64,000 nt of DNA from Micromonospora sp. NBC_00389 (lineage in GTDB: Bacteria; Actinomycetota; Actinomycetes; Mycobacteriales; Micromonosporaceae). The position numbers and the translations under genes were made by a program. The notes beneath the pieces are model-generated. The model saw only the letters and a list, made by a program, of their open reading frames with translations, was not told the DNA's origin and ran no database searches. The stretch is taken from contig NZ_CP107947.1 in NCBI RefSeq assembly GCF_036059255.1, forward strand, positions 2,232,001-2,296,000, read 5' to 3'. Shown here piece by piece: positions 49,449-60,745 of this stretch (position 1 is its first letter; every line of letters starts with the position of its first letter).

Positions 49449-50395
49449 CCGAGGCCTGGCGACCGGACGAGGAGGACGAGCGGCGTGGGGCCAGCGGCCC
49501 GGTGAAGGTCCGGGTGCCCGCGAAGGTCAACCTGCACCTCGGGGTGGGCCCGCTGCGCCGGGACGGCTACCACGAGCTGAACACCGTCTACCACGCCATC
49601 TCCATCTACGACGAGCTGACCGCTCGGCGCGGCGACACCCTCACGCTGACCATGGAGGGCGAGGGCACCGGCGAGTTGGCGCTGGACGACACCAACCTGG
49701 TGATCCGCGCCGCGCACGCCCTCGCCGGTTACGCCGGGGTGCTGCCGCACGCCCGGCTGCACCTGCGCAAGCAGATCCCGCTCGCCGGCGGGCTGGCCGG
49801 CGGCAGTGCCGACGCGGCCGCCGCGCTGGTGGCCTGCGACGCGCTCTGGGGCACCGGGCTGTCCCGCGACGAGCTGGCCGGGATCGCCGCCGATCTGGGC
49901 TCCGACGTGCCGTTTCTGATCTACGGCGGCACCGCGCTGGGCACCGGCCGGGGTGAGGCCGTGAGCCCCGTACTGGCACGCCCCACCTCCTGGTACTGGG
50001 TCGTGGCCATCGCCGACGGCGGCCTGTCCACCCCGGCCGCGTACCGCGAGCTGGACCGGCTCCGCGACTCCGGTGCGGCCGGCGCCCCGCTGGGCAGCAC
50101 CGACGCGCTGCTGGGCGCGCTGCGCCAGCGCGACCCCCGGGTGCTCGCCCGTACGCTCGGCAACGATCTCCAGGACGCCGCGCTGGCCATGCGCCCGGCG
50201 CTGGCCGACACCCTCAAGGCCGGCGAGGCGGCCGGCGCGCTCACCGGCATCGTCTCCGGCTCCGGCCCGACCTGCGTCTTCCTCGCCGCCGGTGCGGCCG
50301 ACGCGGAGCGGATCGCCGCCGAGTTGACCACCGCAGGCGTGTGCCGTGCGGCGCGGGTCGCGCACGGCCCGGTGGTCGGCGCCCGCGTCGTCTGA
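49445..50395 (+). CDS. ispE: 4-(cytidine 5'-diphospho)-2-C-methyl-D-erythritol kinase
   Basis: 316 residues. GHMP kinase of the non-mevalonate isoprenoid pathway: VRVPAKVNLHLGVGPLRRDG with the substrate Lys and Asn (about 22-41), ATP loop PLAGGLAGGSADAAAALVAC (about 116-135), GLGSDVPF-like LGSDVPFLIYGGTALGTGRG, and C-terminal TGIVSGSGPTCVFLA. The first 20 residues are an acidic extension without counterpart in E. coli. Starts in the stop codon of the small upstream frame. Together with prs/glmU nearby this is housekeeping. Confidence 0.94.
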   Translation: MTEAWRPDEEDERRGASGPVKVRVPAKVNLHLGVGPLRRDGYHELNTVYHAISIYDELTARRGDTLTLTMEGEGTGELALDDTNLVIRAAHALAGYAGVLPHARLHLRKQIPLAGGLAGGSADAAAALVACDALWGTGLSRDELAGIAADLGSDVPFLIYGGTALGTGRGEAVSPVLARPTSWYWVVAIADGGLSTPAAYRELDRLRDSGAAGAPLGSTDALLGALRQRDPRVLARTLGNDLQDAALAMRPALADTLKAGEAAGALTGIVSGSGPTCVFLAAGAADAERIAAELTTAGVCRAARVAHGPVVGARVV

Positions 50396-50405
50396 CCCTG
50401 CTCAA

Positions 50406-50457
50406 GGTCAACTCCAGGGGCGACGTCGGCGCGTCCCGCCGCGACCTGGAGTTGACC
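50406..50457. repeat. 13-bp inverted repeat after ispE
   Basis: GGTCAACTCCAGG (50406-50418) and CCTGGAGTTGACC (50445-50457) are exact reverse complements separated by 26 bases of GC-rich sequence. It starts 11 bases after the ispE stop and may be a terminator or a dispersed palindromic unit. No T-tract. Confidence 0.7.
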
Positions 50458-50565
50458 AAGTCGCCGTCGGTGCCCCGGCGGGCGCCCGGGGCGTCCGCGT
50501 ACCCTTGGGTCAGGCGTCCAGGTGCCCGCCGGCACCGGGACGCCTTGATCATGAAGGGTGGGAGT

Positions 50566-52371
<1,806 letters not shown>

Positions 52372-52471
52372 CCGGGCCGCGCGAGCCGGGCCGGGGGCCG
52401 TGTGCGGCGTCACACCGCCACATGCGGGACAATCGTCGGCGACACCTACCCCACGTCGTTGGAGATCAGAC

Positions 52472-52927
52472 ATGGCCCATACCCCCGTCAACCACCCCGC
52501 GCGGCCGGTCTACCGGGCGATCGGCGGGCTGACCGGTCTGTACCTGGTGGTCTTCGGTGCGCTCGGCATCATCGAGAGCGCCGGCAACGAGGTCTTCGCG
52601 CAGGACGGCACCCGGGTCCTCGGCCAGGGCACCAACCTCGGCTTCTCGCTGCTCAGCGTGCTGCTCGGGGTCATCGTGCTGGGTGGCACCGCGCTCGGCC
52701 GCAACATCGACGTGGCGGTCAACCAGTGGCTGGCGTACGTCATGATGGTGGTCAGCCTGGCCGGTCTGGCGTTCATCCGCACCGATGCCAACTTCTTCAA
52801 CTTCAGCATCGCCACCGTGGTCGTCGTGATGGTGGCTGCCCTGGTGCTGCTGATGGTCGGCATGTACGGCAAGGTCGGCACGGACGAGGAGGCGGAGGCG
52901 TTCCAGAAGGCTCGCCTGGTCCTCTGA
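52472..52927 (+). CDS. DUF4383 family membrane protein (paralogue 1)
   Basis: 151 residues from the ATG at 52472 (GGAG seven bases upstream). Opens with THTPVNHPARPVYR-like AHTPVNHPARPVYRAIGGLT, the DUF4383 signature, and has four membrane helices (about 18-37, 60-78, 88-106, 112-133); the NFFNF block between helices 3 and 4 is shared with the second copy. Function unknown. Its homologue begins 217 bases downstream, and a 74-bp inverted repeat lies between them. Confidence 0.85.
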   Translation: MAHTPVNHPARPVYRAIGGLTGLYLVVFGALGIIESAGNEVFAQDGTRVLGQGTNLGFSLLSVLLGVIVLGGTALGRNIDVAVNQWLAYVMMVVSLAGLAFIRTDANFFNFSIATVVVVMVAALVLLMVGMYGKVGTDEEAEAFQKARLVL

Positions 52928-52952
52928 TCGGTTTCCTCTGGTTGCGGCCGTG

Positions 52953-53026
52953 GGTTTTCGCCGGAGCCCGAGCTGCTCCGGGCGGTCAGGCTTGATCCCT
53001 GCGCAGCTCGGGCTCCGGCGAAAACC
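52953..53026. repeat. 24-bp perfect inverted repeat between DUF4383 genes
   Basis: Arms 52953-52976 and 53003-53026 are exact reverse complements over 24 bp (arm begins GGTTTTCGCCGGAGCCC, the other ends GGGCTCCGGCGAAAACC), separated by 26 bases. RNA from either strand would form a very stable hairpin; on the minus strand as on the plus strand it is bordered by a TTTT/AAAA run inside the stem. Likely a bidirectional terminator or a small palindromic repeat. Confidence 0.85.
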
Positions 53027-53144
53027 TGACCTGGTCCATCCTTCGGCGGACCCTGCTCGCCATTGTGGTTCTCCGGACAGTCACCTCTGCCCCGGGTGAC
53101 AATCCTCCTGAAACGGTCTAACTCAGGTGGATGGGGTTCAGGGT

Positions 53145-53621
53145 ATGCCGCACTTTCCGGTGAACCATCCGGCACGGCCGCTCTACCGGGTCCTCGCCGG
53201 CCTGATCGGTGTCTACATCCTGGTCTTCGGAATCTGGGGCGTCGTCGAGACGATCGGCGATCCGCTCTTCGACCGGGGCAGCCACTGGGCCCTCGGTCTG
53301 CGTACCAACCTGGCCTTCTCGCTCGCCTCGGTGGTCTTCGGAGTCGTCCTGATCGTGGGGGCGTCCCGGCGCAGCAACCTCGGCCACTACATGAACCTCA
53401 CCGCCGGGGTGGTGTTCCTGGTGACCAGCATCCTGATGATGTCCGTGCTGCAGACCGAGGCGAACTTCCTGAACTTCTCGATGTCGACCGTGGTCGTGTC
53501 GATGCTGTTCGGCCTGATCCTGCTCGGCACTGGCCTGTACGACAAGGTCGGCCCCGAGGAGCACGCCGAGGCGGAACGGCGCCACCGTCATCACCCGGTG
53601 GCCGAGGTGCACCGCCGCTGA
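53145..53621 (+). CDS. DUF4383 family membrane protein (paralogue 2)
   Basis: 158 residues from the ATG at 53145, chosen because PHFPVNHPARPLYRVLAGLI then aligns with the start of the first paralogue; a GTG 18 bases upstream is possible. Four membrane helices, with SVLQTEANFLNFSMSTVVVS equivalent to the NFFNFS block of paralogue 1, and a His/Glu-rich C-terminus (EEHAEAERRHRHHPVAEVHRR-like) absent there. Tandem duplication followed by divergence. Convergent with the TetR gene, six bases apart. Confidence 0.84.
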   Translation: MPHFPVNHPARPLYRVLAGLIGVYILVFGIWGVVETIGDPLFDRGSHWALGLRTNLAFSLASVVFGVVLIVGASRRSNLGHYMNLTAGVVFLVTSILMMSVLQTEANFLNFSMSTVVVSMLFGLILLGTGLYDKVGPEEHAEAERRHRHHPVAEVHRR

Positions 53622-53627
53622 GTGAAG

Positions 53628-54314
53628 TCAGTGGCGGCGGGCGGTGATCAACGTCGGCTTCGCCTCCAGGTGCGACAACCCGTTCCAGGCGAGGTTGACC
53701 AGGTGCGCCGCAACCGTCTCCTTGCGCGGCTTGCGCACCTCCAGCCACCAACTGCCGGTCAGCGCAACCATGCCCACCAGCGCCTGCGAGTACAGCTCCG
53801 CCAGCTTCGGGTCGTACCCACGGCTCTTGAACTCGGCGCCCAGGATGTGCTCGACCTGGTGTGCCACGTCGTTCATCACGCTGCTGAAGGTGCCCGTCGC
53901 GGACATCAGCGGCGACTCGCGGACCAGCACGCGGAACCCGCTGGTCTCCTCCTCGATGTAGCCCAGCAGGGCCATCGCCGCCTGCTCCAACAGCTCCCGC
54001 GGGTGCCCGGCGGTCAACGCCGTGGTGATCCGGTCCAGCAACGCCCGGACCTCCCGGTCCACCACCACCGCGTAGAGCCCCTCCTTGCCGCCGAAGTGCT
54101 CGTACACCACCGGCTTGGAGACCTTGGCGCGGGCCGCCACCTCCTCGATGGAGGTGGCGTCAAAGCCCCGCTCGGCGAAGAGCTGCCGGCCGGTCGCGAT
54201 CAACTGCTCCCGCCGCTGGGCCGCGGACATCCGGACCCGGGAGGTGGACTTGGGTTTCGCCGGCGGGACCGCCGCCGTACGCCGACTGTCGGCGCCGTCG
54301 CTGACCTCGGCCAT
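53628..54314 (-). CDS. TetR/AcrR family transcriptional regulator
   Basis: 228 residues from the ATG at 54314. A 20-residue basic/Pro N-terminal extension precedes the helix-turn-helix (RREQLIATGRQLFAERGFDA, then TSIEEVAARAKVSKPVVYEH, FGGKEGLYAVVVDREV). The C-terminal ligand domain includes LLGYIEEETSGFRVLVRESP. It matches the type next to desaturase genes in actinobacteria. The desaturase is 225 bases upstream on the same strand, and palindromes resembling TetR operators precede it. Confidence 0.88.
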   Translation of the reverse strand: MAEVSDGADSRRTAAVPPAKPKSTSRVRMSAAQRREQLIATGRQLFAERGFDATSIEEVAARAKVSKPVVYEHFGGKEGLYAVVVDREVRALLDRITTALTAGHPRELLEQAAMALLGYIEEETSGFRVLVRESPLMSATGTFSSVMNDVAHQVEHILGAEFKSRGYDPKLAELYSQALVGMVALTGSWWLEVRKPRKETVAAHLVNLAWNGLSHLEAKPTLITARRH

Positions 54315-54538
54315 GTCGCCGCCTCGCTGGCGCTCGGTGACGCCCTGCCGTGGGATGGTGCCTCCGCTGTGCCCGTTCACGTCGTCGCCTCACTGGCGGG
54401 CGGTCCGACCGCCCAGCCGCGCCGTCCGACCGTACCCGGATCGGGCCCGGCCCCCCGTCTGCCGAGCCGTCCGGTCCCCCCGCGTCGCTCGGTCATCCGA
54501 CTATCCTGCCAGGCGACCTCCAGGAGCACCGCCCGCAT

Positions 54539-55504
54539 TTAGCGGGGTGCGACCGGCTTCACCAGCTTGGCCGCGATGCGCTCCGGCTTCGGCCAGCGCA
54601 CCTGTGACGCCGCGCCGACCTTCTCGAACAGCCAGATCACCCGGGCGGAGATGTCCACCTGACCACGCAGCACGCCGTGCCGGGCACTGGTCGGGTCGGC
54701 GTGGTGCAGGTTGTGCCAGCTCTCGCCGAACGACAGGATCGCCAGCGGCCAGAAGTTCGACGCGCGGTCGCCCTGCCGCATCGCGAACGGGCGCTCGCCG
54801 TAGACGTGGCAGACCGAGTTGATCGCCCAGGTGACGTGGTGCAGCAGACCGATGCGGACCAGCCCGGCCCAGAAGAACGCGGTCAGTGCGCCCTGCCAGG
54901 ACCAGGTCACCAGGCCACCGATCAGCGCCGGGCCGAGCAGTGAGATGGCCACCAGCATCGGGAAGAGCCGGTCCACCCGGCTGATGTCACGGTCGGCTTG
55001 CAGGTCCGGTGCGAACCGCTCCCGGTTGGACAGCTCCCGGCGGAACAGCCAGCCCACGTGCGCGTGGAACAGGCCCCGGGTCAGCGCCCAGAAGCTGGTG
55101 CCGAAGCGCCACGGCGAGTGCGGGTCGCCCTCCATGTCGGAGAAGGCGTGGTGCCGCCGGTGGTCGGCCACCCACTGGATGATCTCGCCCTGCACGGCCA
55201 GCGAGCCCGCGACCGCCAACGTCACCCGCAGCCACCGCTTGGCCTTGAACGAGCCGTGCGTGAAGTAGCGGTGGAAGCCGACCGTGATGCCCAGCCCGGA
55301 GACCACGTACCAGACCAGGCCGATGACGACATCGGTCCAGCCGAGCCAGCCACCCCAGGCCACGGGTACGGCGACCAGCAGGGCGACGAAGGGGATCACT
55401 ACGAAGGCCCAGAGGGCGGCCAGGATTCCGGGGGACTGACTGCCGTCGGTGAGCGGTTTCGGGCCGGGGCCGGCGGTGTTGGGTTCGAGCAGAGCGGTGG
55501 ACAT
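54539..55504 (-). CDS. Acyl-CoA/acyl-lipid desaturase (delta-9 type)
   Basis: 321 residues. Four membrane helices and three histidine boxes of membrane desaturases: GFHRYFTHGSF (HxxxxH, about 76-86), HRRHHAFSDMEGDPHSPW (HxxHH, about 114-131) and WHNLHHADPT (HxxHH, about 262-271). They bind the di-iron centre that introduces a double bond in acyl chains. Upstream (55548-55573) are two palindromic operator candidates. Long N-terminal stretch with Pro/Gly before helix 1 is normal. Confidence 0.9.
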   Translation of the reverse strand: MSTALLEPNTAGPGPKPLTDGSQSPGILAALWAFVVIPFVALLVAVPVAWGGWLGWTDVVIGLVWYVVSGLGITVGFHRYFTHGSFKAKRWLRVTLAVAGSLAVQGEIIQWVADHRRHHAFSDMEGDPHSPWRFGTSFWALTRGLFHAHVGWLFRRELSNRERFAPDLQADRDISRVDRLFPMLVAISLLGPALIGGLVTWSWQGALTAFFWAGLVRIGLLHHVTWAINSVCHVYGERPFAMRQGDRASNFWPLAILSFGESWHNLHHADPTSARHGVLRGQVDISARVIWLFEKVGAASQVRWPKPERIAAKLVKPVAPR

Positions 55505-55547
55505 TTCACCTCGCAGAGGGGACGGAAACGATCACGAAGCTACGCCT

Positions 55548-55573
55548 ACGTTACCGTAACTTACGGCACCGTA
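55548..55573. promoter_or_regulatory. Two adjacent palindromes upstream of the desaturase
   Basis: GTTAC-C-GTAAC (55550-55560) and TACGG-CA-CCGTA (55562-55573) are separated by one base. Both are perfect inverted repeats with the TTAC/GTAA and ACGG/CCGT arms found in TetR-family operators of fatty-acid genes. They lie 44-70 bases before the desaturase start. Confidence 0.6.
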
Positions 55574-55938
55574 GATCGCACGGGGAAGTTCCGAAAACCC
55601 TTACGCGGTCGGGCCAAAACGCAGGTCAGAGCCTTGAGGTGTGCGGCGATCCGGGGCACGGTCAGTCCCTCACCGCAGGGACGGCGCGGCGCTGCGGGCC
55701 CGCGCCGTGCAGCTTGGTGGCATCGATGCTCGGCAGTGCGCCGAACTGACGGCGGCGACGTCGGTGGGGTGGGTGGCGATAGCGGTGGTGCCGTCCGGGG
55801 TGAATCGCAACAAAGAGAGGATCAGGCAAGAGGTGGAGAGCATTCATCTATCACTCGCACTGCTCACGCTGGTTTTCTGGGGTTAGCCCAACTCCCAGGA
55901 GCATGTGATGGCTCCACGAATGAACAGGTAGGCGAATC
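55574..55938. other. Gene-free stretch upstream of the SDR gene
   Basis: 365 bases between the desaturase promoter and the SDR gene. An open frame 55800-55886 (ending IHLSLALLTLVFWG) has no start signal. A GC-rich imperfect hairpin (ACGGCGCGG and CCGCGCCGT, about 55681-55708) is the only structure I see. No gene is supported. Confidence 0.4.
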
Positions 55939-56697
55939 ATGCGGGTCGCTATCGTCACCGGCGCCAGCTCGGGCATCGGCCAGAGCGCTGCCATCCAGCT
56001 CGCCAAGCGCGGATCGGGAGTCATCCTGACCTACAGCAACAACCAACCCGGGGCGCTGGAGACCGTGGAGAGCATCGAGAAGGAGGGCGGCACGGCCGTC
56101 GCGCTGCCACTGGACGTCGGCCGCAGTGAGACCTTCCCGGCCTTCCGCGAGTCGGTCGTCGCCGCGCTGCGCGACACCTGGCAGCGGGACACGTTCGACT
56201 CCCTGGTCAACAACGCCGGGTTCGCGCGGATGGCGCTTTTCCAGGACACCTCCGAGGAGCTGTTCGACGGGTTCATGCGGGTGCTGCTCAAGGGGCCGTT
56301 CTTCCTCACCCAGGCACTGCTGCCACTGCTGGCCGACGGCGGCGCGATCGTCAACACCAGTAGCAACTCGGCGCTGGCCTCCGGCCTGGAGCCCGGCTAC
56401 TCCGCGTACGCCTCGATGAAGGGCGGCCTCATGGTGCTGACCCGGTACATGGCCAAGGAGTTCAGCAACCGCGGCATCCGGGTCAACTCCGTCGCCCCGG
56501 GCTCCACCCGGACGCGCCTCGCCGACAACGCCTTCGAGCGGTTCCCCGAGGTGATTCCGCTTCTCGCAGCGAAGACCGCACTCGGTCGGGTGGGCGAGCC
56601 CGACGACATCGGCATGGTGATCGCCACGCTGCTCGGCGAGGAGGGCCGCTGGATCACCGCCCAGAACATCGAGGTCGCCGGCGGGTACAACCTCTAG
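55939..56697 (+). CDS. SDR family NAD(P)-dependent oxidoreductase
   Basis: 252 residues. Short-chain dehydrogenase: cofactor loop VTGASSGIGQSAAIQLAK (about 6-23), NNAG (LVNNAGFARMALF), catalytic Ser in NTSSNSALASG and YSAYASMKGG (YxxxK, about 154-163), and APGSTRTRLADNA. The class resembles 3-oxoacyl-ACP reductases/glucose dehydrogenase-type enzymes, but the substrate is unknown. AGGTAGG lies a few bases before the ATG. Confidence 0.88.
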   Translation: MRVAIVTGASSGIGQSAAIQLAKRGSGVILTYSNNQPGALETVESIEKEGGTAVALPLDVGRSETFPAFRESVVAALRDTWQRDTFDSLVNNAGFARMALFQDTSEELFDGFMRVLLKGPFFLTQALLPLLADGGAIVNTSSNSALASGLEPGYSAYASMKGGLMVLTRYMAKEFSNRGIRVNSVAPGSTRTRLADNAFERFPEVIPLLAAKTALGRVGEPDDIGMVIATLLGEEGRWITAQNIEVAGGYNL

Positions 56698-56865
56698 TCA
56701 ACCCGTCTGCGGCGTCCGGGCCCGGTTCGGACTGCCCGCCCCGACACCGTCCGGGCGCGCCGCCGGTCGCCGGGCGTGGCGGAATGAGCGATGGCGTCCG
56801 GCGGCCGGGGCGCTAAGGTGTAGCGCGGGATGCTCATCCCTGATGTGACGCGCTCGCGTCGCTGA

Positions 56866-56937
56866 TCGGCCGTGGTGTAATTGGCAACACCCGGGTCTTT
56901 GGTACCCGTATTTCAGGTTCGAACCCTGGCGGCCGAG
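56866..56937 (+). tRNA. tRNA-Gln(TTG)
   Basis: 72 bases, CCA not encoded. Acceptor TCGGCCG/CGGCCGA with discriminator G, D-stem GTGT-type, anticodon stem CGGGT/ACCCG with loop CTTTGGT (anticodon TTG, reading CAA), T-arm CAGG-TTCGAAC-CCTG. A TAAGGT -10-like box lies near 56814. A small CCTAA/TTAGG hairpin follows about 8 bases after the end. It sits directly upstream of glmU, a frequent arrangement in actinobacteria. Confidence 0.95.
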
Positions 56938-57047
56938 CTGCCCCCCTAAGTCCGTTTTAGGTTCCAGTGGGGGTAAGACGGGAACGCGCCGGGCACCGCG
57001 GTTAGCATGGCCGCGAGAGTGTCCGCCGTCCCGACGGGAGCCACATC

Positions 57048-58580
57048 GTGCCCCAGCCCCACCTCCGTACCGTCGTCGTACTTGCCGCCGGTGAGGGCAA
57101 GCGGATGAAGTCGACACTGCCCAAGGTGCTGCACCCGCTGCTCGGTCGGACGCTGCTCGGCCACGTGCTGAGCGCGGCCGCGCCGCTGGCCGCGGACCGC
57201 ACCGTCGTGGTGGTCGGACACGGCGCCGACCAGGTCCGGGGACACCTGACCGAGATCGCACCGGACAGCACGCCGGTCCTCCAGGCCGAGCAACTCGGCA
57301 CCGGGCACGCCGTCCGGATCGCGCTGGACGCTGTCCCGGACGGCGCCGGCACCGTCGTGGTGATCAACGGGGACGTACCGCTGCTGCGGCCGGAGACGGT
57401 CGGCGCGCTGGTGACCGCGCACGAGGAGGCCGCCGCGGCGGCCACCGTGCTGGCCGCCGCGGTGCCCGACCCGACCGGGCTCGGGCGGATCGTTCGGGAC
57501 GCCGACGGTCGGCTGGAGCAGATCGTCGAGGAGCGCGACGCCGACGCGACGCAGCGCGCGATCCGGGAGATCAACGCCGGCATCTACGCGTTCGACGCGG
57601 TGCGGCTGCGCGCCGCGCTGGGCAAGCTCTCCACCGACAACGACCAGGGCGAGGAGTACCTGACCGACGTCTTCGGGCTGCTCCGCTCGGCTGGCGAGCC
57701 GGTGGCGGTGCACGTGGCCGTCGACCACGTGGAGACGCTGGGCTGCAACGACCGGGTGGAGTTGGCGACGCTGCGCCGGCTGCTGCGCGACCGGGTCAAC
57801 GAGGCGTGGATGCGTACCGGGGTGAGCCTGCTGGACCCGGCGACCACCTGGATCGACGTGACGGTGGCGCTGGACCGCGACGCGGTCGTCGACCAGAACA
57901 CCCAACTGCGCGGCGGCACGGTGGTCGGCACCGGCGCGCTGGTCGGGCCGGACGTCACGCTGGTCGACACCATCGTCGGCCCCGGTGCGTCCGTGGTGCG
58001 CAGCCACGCGGTGGGTGCCGAGGTGGGCGCGGGCGCCAGCGTCGGTCCGTACGCGTACCTGCGGCCGGCCGCGCGGCTGGCCGAGAAGGCGAAGGTCGGC
58101 ACGTTCGTCGAGGTGAAGAACTCGCAGATCGGCGCCGGCTCCAAGGTGCCGCACCTAACGTACGTAGGTGACGCGACGATCGGCGAGCAGAGCAACATCG
58201 GCGCGGCGTCGGTCTTCGTGAACTACGACGGGGTCAACAAGCACCGCACGGTCATCGGCAGCCACGCCCGGACCGGGGCGGACAACATGTTCGTGGCCCC
58301 GGTCGAGGTGGGCGACGGGGCGTACACGGCGGCCGGCTCGGTGATCGTGGAGGACGTGCCGGCGGGCGCGATGGGCGTCGCCCGAGCACGCCAGCGCAAC
58401 ATCGAGGGCTGGGTGGTGAAGCGGCGGGCCGGCACGGCCGCGGCGGAGGCCGCGCAGCGGGCCCGCGCCGGCGAGGGTGCGTCGGGTGTGGCCCCCACCG
58501 CAAGCGACAGTGAGGCAATGCACGGGAGGGCCGAGACGGTGGGCGGTGCGTCCGGCACGGGAGATACTGCAACCGAATAG
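57048..58580 (+). CDS. glmU: Bifunctional UDP-N-acetylglucosamine pyrophosphorylase / glucosamine-1-phosphate N-acetyltransferase
   Basis: 510 residues, GTG start. N-terminal uridyltransferase (about 10-240): [45 protein letters not shown]-terminal left-handed beta-helix acetyltransferase (about 260-460) with hexapeptide repeats and active-site [40 protein letters not shown]. The last 50 residues are a low-complexity Ala/Gly/Glu tail. Produces UDP-GlcNAc for peptidoglycan. A TAGCAT -10 box near 57002 is the probable promoter. Confidence 0.95.
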   Translation: MPQPHLRTVVVLAAGEGKRMKSTLPKVLHPLLGRTLLGHVLSAAAPLAADRTVVVVGHGADQVRGHLTEIAPDSTPVLQAEQLGTGHAVRIALDAVPDGAGTVVVINGDVPLLRPETVGALVTAHEEAAAAATVLAAAVPDPTGLGRIVRDADGRLEQIVEERDADATQRAIREINAGIYAFDAVRLRAALGKLSTDNDQGEEYLTDVFGLLRSAGEPVAVHVAVDHVETLGCNDRVELATLRRLLRDRVNEAWMRTGVSLLDPATTWIDVTVALDRDAVVDQNTQLRGGTVVGTGALVGPDVTLVDTIVGPGASVVRSHAVGAEVGAGASVGPYAYLRPAARLAEKAKVGTFVEVKNSQIGAGSKVPHLTYVGDATIGEQSNIGAASVFVNYDGVNKHRTVIGSHARTGADNMFVAPVEVGDGAYTAAGSVIVEDVPAGAMGVARARQRNIEGWVVKRRAGTAAAEAAQRARAGEGASGVAPTASDSEAMHGRAETVGGASGTGDTATE

Positions 58581-58637
58581 TCCCCGCGCCACCACCACCG
58601 GGCCGGGTACCACCGAGAAACGGGAGCAGACGGGCCC

Positions 58638-59618
58638 ATGGGCAGCATCGTCGCCGAAAACCGCAAAAGCCTGATGCTCTTTTCCGGACGTGGCTTTCCG
58701 GAGCTGGCCAAGGAGATCGGTGAGGTGCTCGGCGTGGCGCCGACGCCGGCCGACGCGTACGAGTTCGCCAACGGCGAGATCTTCGTACGGTTCAAGGACT
58801 CGGTGCGTGGTTCGGACGCCTTCGTGGTGCAGTCCGTGACGCACGGGGTGAACACCTGGGTCATGGAGACCCTGATCATGGTGGACGCGCTGAAGCGGGG
58901 GTCGGCCAAGCGGATCACCGTGGTGCTGCCGTTCTACCCGTACGCACGTCAGGACAAGAAGCACCGCGGTCGCGAGCCGATCTCGGCCCGGCTGGTGGCG
59001 GACCTGCTGAAGACGGCCGGCGCGAACCGGATCCTCACCGTCGATCTGCACACCGCGCAGATCCAGGGCTTCTTCGACGGTCCGGTCGACCACCTCTTCG
59101 CGATGGACATCCTCGCCGAGTACGTGGAGCACAAGTACGCGGGCCGGCCGATGACCGTGGTGGCGCCGGACTCGGGCCGGGTGCGGGTGGCCGAGCGGTG
59201 GACCGACCGGCTGGGCGGTTGCCCGCTGGCGTTCATCCACAAGACCCGCGACCCGATGAAGCCGAACCAGGTGGTGGCGAACCGCGTGGTCGGCGAGGTG
59301 GAGGGTCGGGTCTGCCTGATCGTCGACGACATGATCGACACCGGTGGCACGATCACCGGCGCGGCGGACATCCTCAAGGAGTCGGGCGCGGCGGAGATCG
59401 TGGTCGCGTCCACCCACGCGCTGCTGTCGGATCCGGCGACCGAGCGGCTGAAGAACAGCTCGATCAGTGAGGTCGTGGTGACCAACACGCTGCCGTTGCC
59501 GCCGGAGAAGCAGTTGGACAAGCTGACCGTGCTGTCGATCGCGCCGCTGCTGGCGCGGGCGATCCGGGAGGTCTTCGACGACGGTTCGGTGACCACCCTC
59601 TTCGGTGGCCTGAGCTGA
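58638..59618 (+). CDS. prs: Ribose-phosphate pyrophosphokinase
   Basis: 326 residues, class I PRPP synthetase: ANGEIFVRFKDSVRGSDAF (ATP/Pi site), PFYPYARQDKKHRGREPISA (flexible loop, about 96-115), DLHTAQIQGFFD, the PRPP loop CLIVDDMIDTGGTITGAADI (about 226-245). Start ATG at 58638 lies 57 bases after glmU, so probably co-transcribed. Hairpin after the stop is at 59635. Confidence 0.96.
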   Translation: MGSIVAENRKSLMLFSGRGFPELAKEIGEVLGVAPTPADAYEFANGEIFVRFKDSVRGSDAFVVQSVTHGVNTWVMETLIMVDALKRGSAKRITVVLPFYPYARQDKKHRGREPISARLVADLLKTAGANRILTVDLHTAQIQGFFDGPVDHLFAMDILAEYVEHKYAGRPMTVVAPDSGRVRVAERWTDRLGGCPLAFIHKTRDPMKPNQVVANRVVGEVEGRVCLIVDDMIDTGGTITGAADILKESGAAEIVVASTHALLSDPATERLKNSSISEVVVTNTLPLPPEKQLDKLTVLSIAPLLARAIREVFDDGSVTTLFGGLS

Positions 59619-59634
59619 GCGTCGCGCTGCGGTG

Positions 59635-59699
59635 AGCCCCGTTTCCGCCATCCGGCGCTCCGGCGGGGCCGGGGCTGCCAAGCTGGTGGAAACGGGGCT
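59635..59699 (+). terminator. Hairpin after prs
   Basis: AGCCCCGTTTCCGCCA (59635-59650) pairs with TGGTGGAAACGGGGCT (59684-59699), 16 bp with one G-U, separated by 33 bases. No T-tract. The remaining 260 bases up to rplY hold a TAGACT -10 (59781-59786) and a GC-rich leader of about 170 bases. Confidence 0.6.
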
Positions 59700-59962
59700 G
59701 GCACGCTGGTGGGAACGCCACCGATGCGCCGGCCTGGACCCATGAACGGGGACTGCCGGAAACCCCGGAATCAGCTCGGGTAGACTGGTGCGGTTGCCAC
59801 GGCGAGGGTGCCCGGCGGGCCGCTGAACAGCGCCGCACGGAGGTACCGTCATCGACGCGGTGCTCCGGGCAGTCGTTCATGACGCATGAGCCCCAGCGAG
59901 CCCCTCGCCCCAGCACCGCAAGACGACAAGCCGCCGCAGCGAAAAGCATCAGGAGTTTCCCC

Positions 59963-60661
59963 GTGTCCGAGGTAAAGATCAGCGCCGAGCCCCGTACCGA
60001 GTTCGGCAAGGGTGGTGCCCGCCGTACCCGCCGGGCCGGCAAGGTGCCCGCCGTGCTGTACGGCCACGGCGAGAAGCCCAAGCACATCGCGCTGCCGTCC
60101 CGGGAGTTCGCTGCGGCGATCCGCAAGGGTGGCGCCAACCAGCTGTTCGCGATCGACATCACCGACGGCACGCAGGTGCTGGCGCTGCCGAAGGCGATTC
60201 AGCGTGACCCGATCAAGGACACCTTCGAGCACGTGGACCTCATCCTGGTCCGCCGGGGCGAGAAGGTCACCGTCGAGGTCCCGGTCCAGCTGACCGGCGA
60301 GGCCGCGCGGGACACCCTGATCGTGCACGACCACGACACCCTCTCGGTGACCGCCGACGCCACCAAGGTGCCGGACCACCTCGAGGCGTCGATCGAGGGC
60401 CTGGAGGCGGGCTCCCAGGTGACCGCCGGCGACGTGCAGCTCCCGGCCGGTGTCGAGCTGGCCGTCGACGCGACGCTGCCGGTCGCTGCGGTGACCGCCG
60501 CGCCGACCGCCGAGCAGCTCGAGGCGACGCTGCCCGAGGTCGAGGAGGCCACCGAGGAGGCCGAGGCCGAGGTCGGCGAGGTCACCGAGGGTTCCGAGGG
60601 TGCGGACGCCGCCCCGACCGCCGAGGGCGCGGAGAACACCGAGGCGCGCACCGAGGCCTGA
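59963..60661 (+). CDS. rplY: 50S ribosomal protein L25/general stress protein Ctc
   Basis: 232 residues from the GTG at 59963, seven bases after AGGAG. L25 domain (about 1-95): EVKISAEPRTEFGKGGARR and VPAVLYGHGEKPKHIALPSR, with the C-terminal TL5/Ctc domain (about 100-185: VEVPVQLTGEAARDTLIVHD). The last 45 residues are an acidic Glu/Ala tail. Binds 5S rRNA. The unusually long 5' leader (about 170 bases) may carry autoregulatory structure. Followed by pth, as in mycobacteria. Confidence 0.94.
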   Translation: MSEVKISAEPRTEFGKGGARRTRRAGKVPAVLYGHGEKPKHIALPSREFAAAIRKGGANQLFAIDITDGTQVLALPKAIQRDPIKDTFEHVDLILVRRGEKVTVEVPVQLTGEAARDTLIVHDHDTLSVTADATKVPDHLEASIEGLEAGSQVTAGDVQLPAGVELAVDATLPVAAVTAAPTAEQLEATLPEVEEATEEAEAEVGEVTEGSEGADAAPTAEGAENTEARTEA

Positions 60662-60745
60662 TCGGTTCGTACTGTGCGGCAGGCGTCCCCGAGCGTTCCG
60701 GGGGCGCCTGTCGGCGTATCGGGAGTTCGGCGGGAGGGACGGGTC

